NCBI GenBank assembly: GCA_002373995.1
Contig: DFLB01000038.1
Span: forward strand, 1 to 10,078
Origin: Bacteroidales bacterium UBA3630
Lineage (GTDB): Bacteria; Bacteroidota; Bacteroidia; Bacteroidales; P3
Length of the DNA stretch: 10,078 nucleotides
Direction: 5' to 3'
The position numbers and the translations under genes were made by a program. This document shows, in pieces, positions 6,863 to 10,078 of this stretch. Below the pieces are notes generated by a model. That model had not been told where the DNA came from, did no database searches, and worked only from the letters and a program-made list of their open reading frames with translations. How positions within the stretch are numbered: the stretch's first letter is position 1; the number at the start of each line of letters is the position of its first letter.

Positions 6863-8015
6863 GATTCCCCTTTCTGGTGATATGCCGCTGTTTGAGGTTC
6901 TCGATGCGGGCTTTCATACTGTTGTCCTTTGTGGCTGCTGCTTGGCGTTCCTGTTGCTGACGTTTCAGCAGGCTGAGCTCGAGGAGTGTCTCGGTCTCTT
7001 CCTCGCTGCTTTTTTTCCACCACGGCAGCCGGCGCATATTGATGTGGAACAGGCGTTTGCGGTCGAGCAGGCGGTTCTTTTCCGAGTAGCTGTCGATGTG
7101 GCGCACACGCTTGTCGGCATTGATGTCTTTGAGGGTGATGAGGATGCCGACGCTGAGGGTGTCGGGCAGGCCGTGGTCTGAGCAGGTGCCGAAGTAGCGC
7201 ATCGTGCTGCTGAGGTTCATGTAGGCGTTGACCAGCGGCGGCACCGTGCAGCCGCGTGCACGTACCGCGTGCAGCAGGATCTGATAGTCTTCCTTGTAGT
7301 TGCGGCCGTTAAAGAGCTTGACCAGCTTGTTGTAGTCGGTCTCGATGCGTGTGGGTTCGTAGGGCCACATCAGCCCGTCGGGGTCGGGGAAGTATTTCTG
7401 GTAGAAGTAGAGTATCATGTCGCGTGCCTCGATGTCCATCGACTTGTAGAGTGTGATCTTACCCATGAAGTAGCGCGTCTCAGGTATCTCCATGATCAGT
7501 CCGCCCAGGCCGTCCCACAGGTTGTCCAGCGAGTAGATGCCTTTGCCTGGATTTTGGCTTGGCTGGTAGGCTGGCTGGACGAAAGCGCGGCCCAGCTCGA
7601 CGGTGTAGGGTAGGTACTTGTCTAAGAATTCTTGGTCGAAGTGGTAGTGCTCGGCCGTGGGGGTCATCAGGCTGCCGTCGGGACGCAGCATCATGGTGCT
7701 GCCGTGGATGAAGCGGTATCCTCCTACGATCTCCTCGTCTTCGGTGTTCCATACAAACAGTTGCTTGCAGCAGTAGGGGTCGGGCAGCATGTCGTATTCG
7801 TCAATGTCTACCTCCTTGCCTGAGCCGCCGCCGTCGATGGCGAAGCTCAGTTCGCGCAGGCGTCCTATCTCGCGCATGATGTTCGGCGAGAGGTGCGCCG
7901 TGGTGATGTATATCTCTTTGTTTCCGCGGTTGGTTTTGCGCAGGAAGTGCTTCTGCTTGAGTTCTTTTTTGATGAGCTCGCGGTCTACGGGAGGGGCTAT
8001 GTATGATAAATCCAT
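6852..8015 (-). CDS. glsB: GNAT/OlsB-like N-acyltransferase, glycine lipid pathway (GlsB)
   Basis: This is the predicted N-acyltransferase that joins a 3-hydroxy fatty acid to glycine, giving N-acyl glycine (commendamide-type) as the first step of glycine lipid synthesis in Bacteroides. It has 387 residues. The core resembles the OlsB/hemolysin-like GNAT group: LRELSFAIDGG (53-63), FVWNTEDEEIVGGYRFI (87-103), ELGRAFVQPAY (140-150), LWDGLGGLI (166-174) and RYFMGKITL (181-189). A late PPLVNAYMNL segment (259-268) matches the conserved C-terminal part of the core. The last 50 residues or so (338-387) are charged and probably coiled coil. Assignment rests on these motifs plus adjacency to glsA, the known pairing in B. 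thetaiotaomicron. The acyl acceptor could be a different amino acid. Starts one base after a heptamer repeat, with no Shine-Dalgarno sequence. Confidence 0.8.
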   Translation of the reverse strand: MDLSYIAPPVDRELIKKELKQKHFLRKTNRGNKEIYITTAHLSPNIMREIGRLRELSFAIDGGGSGKEVDIDEYDMLPDPYCCKQLFVWNTEDEEIVGGYRFIHGSTMMLRPDGSLMTPTAEHYHFDQEFLDKYLPYTVELGRAFVQPAYQPSQNPGKGIYSLDNLWDGLGGLIMEIPETRYFMGKITLYKSMDIEARDMILYFYQKYFPDPDGLMWPYEPTRIETDYNKLVKLFNGRNYKEDYQILLHAVRARGCTVPPLVNAYMNLSSTMRYFGTCSDHGLPDTLSVGILITLKDINADKRVRHIDSYSEKNRLLDRKRLFHINMRRLPWWKKSSEEETETLLELSLLKRQQQERQAAATKDNSMKARIENLKQRHITRKGNHDD

Positions 8016-8057
8016 TTTAGTGTTTGGTGTTCAGTGTTTAATGTTCAGAGTTTAGTG
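8016..8057. repeat. Six tandem heptamers filling the glsA-glsB gap
   Basis: On the plus strand six heptamers run without interruption: TTTAGTG, TTTGGTG, TTCAGTG, TTTAATG, TTCAGAG, TTTAGTG (consensus TTYAGTG; CACTRAA on the coding strand). They begin at the base next to the glsB ATG and end within the last codons of glsA, so that one unit supplies the glsA His codon and TAA stop. Together they account for the whole 36-base gap between the two genes. Confidence 0.85.
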
Positions 8058-8906
8058 TTCGAACTGTGCATCGGGTTCTGTCTGGAGACGGTAGACGTGT
8101 TCTTTCACCAGCGCGGCCCACTGCTGTGGGGTGTGCCGGTTGTCGAAGGTTTGCCACGGGATGGGGCGGCCGAAGGTGAGGGTAAAGGTTTTGCCGCGCT
8201 GGGCGTACATCTCGGCAGGGAGGAGGGCCATCTCGAAGTTGAACTTGATGCCCAATGCTTTGCGCAGGTTGGCCAGCGTGTAGAAACGGCTGCGGTTGTG
8301 CGCGTCGGTGAAGACGGGTACGATGTCGCGGTGGTATTTCACGGCTTTCTTGATGAAGGTCGGTTTCCACTCAAGGTCGCGTATCACGCCCTTCTGCCGC
8401 CGTGAGCAGGCGCCGGCGGGGTAGTAGCACAGCACGTTCTGGCCGGCAAAGGCGTCTTCCAGCTGTGCCAGTGCCTTGCTGCGGTTGACCTTGTCTATCG
8501 GCACGAAGAGCTCTTTCAGACCTGGCAGGTAGAGCAGGAAGTCGTTCACGGGGAATTGCACATCCCGCCTCACACGGCCCACGGCGCCCATCAGCGCCAA
8601 TCCGTCGGGGCCGCCCAGAGGGTGGTTGCCTGCCACGATAGGATAGCCTTCGGCAGGGATGTTCTCGGCGCCGATAGAGCGAATGGTAATGCCGAGGTCC
8701 TGCTCGTCGTGGCCCTCGAGAAATTTGTTCACGAAATCAAGTCCGAAGTATTCACGGTCAAGGTAGATGCCTTTGTTGATGTCGGGCACATGCAGCAGGC
8801 GCTCTACCAGCCGCACTGCCCATTTGGGTACTTTTACCCCCTTTGAGCCTATAATGCGTTCTATGTCAATGTGTTTGTCGCTGATTGGCTCGTGTTGTGT
8901 CTCCAT
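8052..8906 (-). CDS. glsA: PlsC-like O-acyltransferase, glycine lipid pathway (GlsA)
   Basis: This predicted membrane-associated acyltransferase adds a second fatty acid to the hydroxyl of N-acyl glycine, forming the diacylated glycine lipid. It has 284 residues. The catalytic block is NHPLGGPDG (94-102), with His95 and Asp101 separated by five residues instead of the four of classic PlsC. FLLYLPGLKELFVPIDKVNRS (123-143) is the acceptor-side region, and YYPAGACSRR (161-170) is the equivalent of the PlsC FPEGTRS motif. IVPVF (195-199) follows. The start at 8906 is chosen over the upstream ATG at 8942, which lies before the -7 promoter box and could not be transcribed. It is the first gene of the operon glsA-glsB-engB-dacB. 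The family is clear; the specific role is inferred from pairing with glsB. Confidence 0.8.
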   Translation of the reverse strand: METQHEPISDKHIDIERIIGSKGVKVPKWAVRLVERLLHVPDINKGIYLDREYFGLDFVNKFLEGHDEQDLGITIRSIGAENIPAEGYPIVAGNHPLGGPDGLALMGAVGRVRRDVQFPVNDFLLYLPGLKELFVPIDKVNRSKALAQLEDAFAGQNVLCYYPAGACSRRQKGVIRDLEWKPTFIKKAVKYHRDIVPVFTDAHNRSRFYTLANLRKALGIKFNFEMALLPAEMYAQRGKTFTLTFGRPIPWQTFDNRHTPQQWAALVKEHVYRLQTEPDAQFEH

Positions 8907-8929
8907 ATTGTGTGTTCTTTTTCCGGCTG

Positions 8930-8960
8930 CAAAGATACACAAAATATGTCACATGACAAA
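8930..8960 (-). promoter_or_regulatory. gls operon promoter, Bacteroidetes type
   Basis: On the minus strand TATCTTTG (8937-8930) matches the -7 consensus TAnnTTTG exactly, and TTTG (8960-8957) lies 19 bases upstream as the -33 box. Transcription would start near 8924, leaving a leader of about 18 bases before the ATG at 8906. This is a strong match in both boxes and spacing, and it fixes the glsA start. Confidence 0.8.
8947..8958. promoter_or_regulatory. Palindrome between the gls promoter boxes (possible operator)
   Basis: TGTCA (8947-8951) and TGACA (8954-8958) are perfect reverse complements around the two bases CA. The site lies between the -33 and -7 boxes of the gls promoter and touches the -33 box, where a bound protein would block RNA polymerase. 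A five-base arm could arise by chance, so this is only a candidate. Confidence 0.4.
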
Positions 8961-8984
8961 ATTCTTTAGTATTTAATAAGAATA

Positions 8985-10078
8985 CTATTCAGAAGTGGCC
9001 GCAGGCGGCGTGGTGACGGTGACGGTCTCGGTGGCGGTCGAGGAGCACGTGGTCCGTGTGTTGGTGACGGTGAGGGTGACGGTGTAGGCGCCGGGATTGT
9101 TGGGAGCGGTGAAGACGATGTTGGGGGTCGTGTAGGTCTGTGTGTTGCCGGCAGGGTCGCTGACGGTCCAGTGGTAGTCCAGCGGCTCGCCGTCAGGCCC
9201 CTGCTGGCCGTAGAGCTTCAGCTTGTCGCCGACGCAGCAGGTGAAGCGCTCGGCATAGATGATGGCCGACGGCGAACTGAGGAACTTGACATATTCACTG
9301 CGCTCCTTCTTGCAGTAGTATGTGTTCTCCACATAGAGTTTGTAGTCGCCCTGGTAATAGGTGGGGTATATGTCGCTGTGGTTGTGCTGTGGCTCAGCCG
9401 AATGGGGTGCATACCAGTAGTAGTCGTGGGTATTGGAGCCTCCAGTATATATGATGTCTTTGCTCACACTCGCGTTGGGGCAGATGAGTGGTTGCTGATA
9501 ATACAATCCGGTGTTGTCGAGGTCGTTGAGGTGGGAGGTGACGATGAGGGGCACCTTGGAAGTCTTGGTGCACTTGTTGGTGTCGGTGATGGTAACGGAA
9601 ACCGTATAAACTGATAGTGGATATCCAAATGTATGATAAATACTGTTGCCAGTGGTCTCGTAGCTGCTGCCGTCGCCAAAGGACCAGTTGGAGGAGACTA
9701 TCTGGCCGGGGGTGTTCAGCGTGGCGGTCAGCAGGATGGGGGTGTTGTCGCAGGTGTGGTTGCTGTTGGCGGCATTGGCCGAGGTGATGGTCACCGCTAC
9801 CTCCTCCTTCCCGCTGCCTTTACAGCGCTTGTTTGCCGTCGTATCCGCACGGGTGGTGCGCTTGCAGCCGGGCAGCGTGTCGACGACATGGAGGTAGATG
9901 TAGTCGCTGACGCTGCCGCCGCAATAGGAGCGAACCAGCTCGACATAGAAGGTCGCCGGAGTGGGGATATTGTTGACGGCCAGCGCAATGCTTGGCGTCA
10001 GGTGGCTGCCCTGCACCGAGGCGCAGCTCTGGCGGTCAGGCTGTATCTTCCATTCGTAGAGCATGCCGTCGGCGCTCT
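8985..10078 (-). CDS. PKD-repeat surface/secreted protein (C-terminal part, 5' end outside window)
   Basis: The frame runs off the right edge, so the Met at 10064 is internal and only the C-terminal part is seen. Numbered from that Met, there is an incomplete first domain (1-62), a clear PKD domain with WSFGDGSSY and YTVSVTITD (about 90-175), and an Ig/PKD-like domain (about 185-265). A final PKD domain (about 270-351) has YHWTVSDPAG and PGAYTVTLTVTN. It is rich in Thr, Ser, Tyr and Cys, as expected for an extracellular adhesive or structural protein. It ends almost directly after the last PKD strand with PPAATSE and lacks a recognisable T9SS sorting tail, unlike the M14 protein in this window. 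The export signal would be in the missing N-terminus. It is separated from glsA by 78 bases holding the gls promoter. Ligand and role are unknown. Confidence 0.8.
   Translation of the reverse strand, partial: SADGMLYEWKIQPDRQSCASVQGSHLTPSIALAVNNIPTPATFYVELVRSYCGGSVSDYIYLHVVDTLPGCKRTTRADTTANKRCKGSGKEEVAVTITSANAANSNHTCDNTPILLTATLNTPGQIVSSNWSFGDGSSYETTGNSIYHTFGYPLSVYTVSVTITDTNKCTKTSKVPLIVTSHLNDLDNTGLYYQQPLICPNASVSKDIIYTGGSNTHDYYWYAPHSAEPQHNHSDIYPTYYQGDYKLYVENTYYCKKERSEYVKFLSSPSAIIYAERFTCCVGDKLKLYGQQGPDGEPLDYHWTVSDPAGNTQTYTTPNIVFTAPNNPGAYTVTLTVTNTRTTCSSTATETVTVTTPPAATSE

Noticed and set aside
8907..8942. 12-codon N-terminal extension of glsA from the ATG at 8942
   Set aside because: It overlaps the -7 box at 8930-8937, so the upstream ATG cannot be on the message; the start at 8906 fits the promoter.
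8961..8987. Possible terminator hairpin after the PKD gene
   Set aside because: Two alternative AT-only short stems (8961-8966 with 8978-8983; 8967-8973 with 8981-8987) are weak, the second includes the stop codon, and there is no U-run in the right place.

Overview
The window looks like a chromosomal segment from a member of the Bacteroidales. The evidence is: Bacteroidetes-type promoters (TAnnTTTG at -7 with TTTG near -33) upstream of two transcription units; AT-rich leaders without clear Shine-Dalgarno sequences; a protein with a type IX secretion (T9SS) C-terminal sorting domain; PKD-repeat surface protein; the purH-mreB gene order; and a glsA-glsB pair for glycine lipid synthesis. Most of the window is GC-rich; the first ~950 bases are visibly more AT-rich. 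Genus cannot be fixed from this sequence.

Layout. (1) 1-711: the C-terminal part of an AAA ATPase of the DUF4143 family, cut by the window edge. It is followed at 711-809 by an orphan reading frame that resembles the C-terminal end of the same protein family, probably the stump of a lost paralogue. (2) 810-944: the purH control region, with a promoter and two overlapping inverted repeats. (3) 945-4791, plus strand: purH (purine biosynthesis), mreB (cell-shape actin) and a secreted M14 zinc carboxypeptidase with a T9SS tail. These are close-packed (35-base gap, then a 4-base ATGA overlap). The mreC/mreD genes that often follow mreB are absent here. (4) 4803-8906, minus strand: an operon read right to left, glsA - glsB - engB - dacB. 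Its promoter is at 8930-8960, with a palindrome between the promoter elements. The two units converge with only 11 bases between stop codons. (5) 8985-10078, minus strand: the C-terminal part of a PKD-repeat surface protein running off the right edge.

How the genes fit together. The plus-strand unit joins IMP synthesis to cell-shape control and an exported peptidase. The minus-strand operon joins synthesis of N-acyl glycine and its O-acylated glycine lipid (GlsB makes the commendamide-type intermediate, GlsA adds the second acyl chain) to an essential ribosome-assembly GTPase and a periplasmic peptidoglycan DD-peptidase. Most of the content is core metabolism and envelope biology. The parts most worth a second look are the purH leader palindromes, the exact heptamer repeat filling the glsA-glsB gap, the palindrome in the gls promoter, the M14 peptidase sitting where mreC would be expected, and the DUF4143 remnant. 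I see no RNA genes, CRISPR arrays or insertion sequences, and no gap over 300 bases without a gene.
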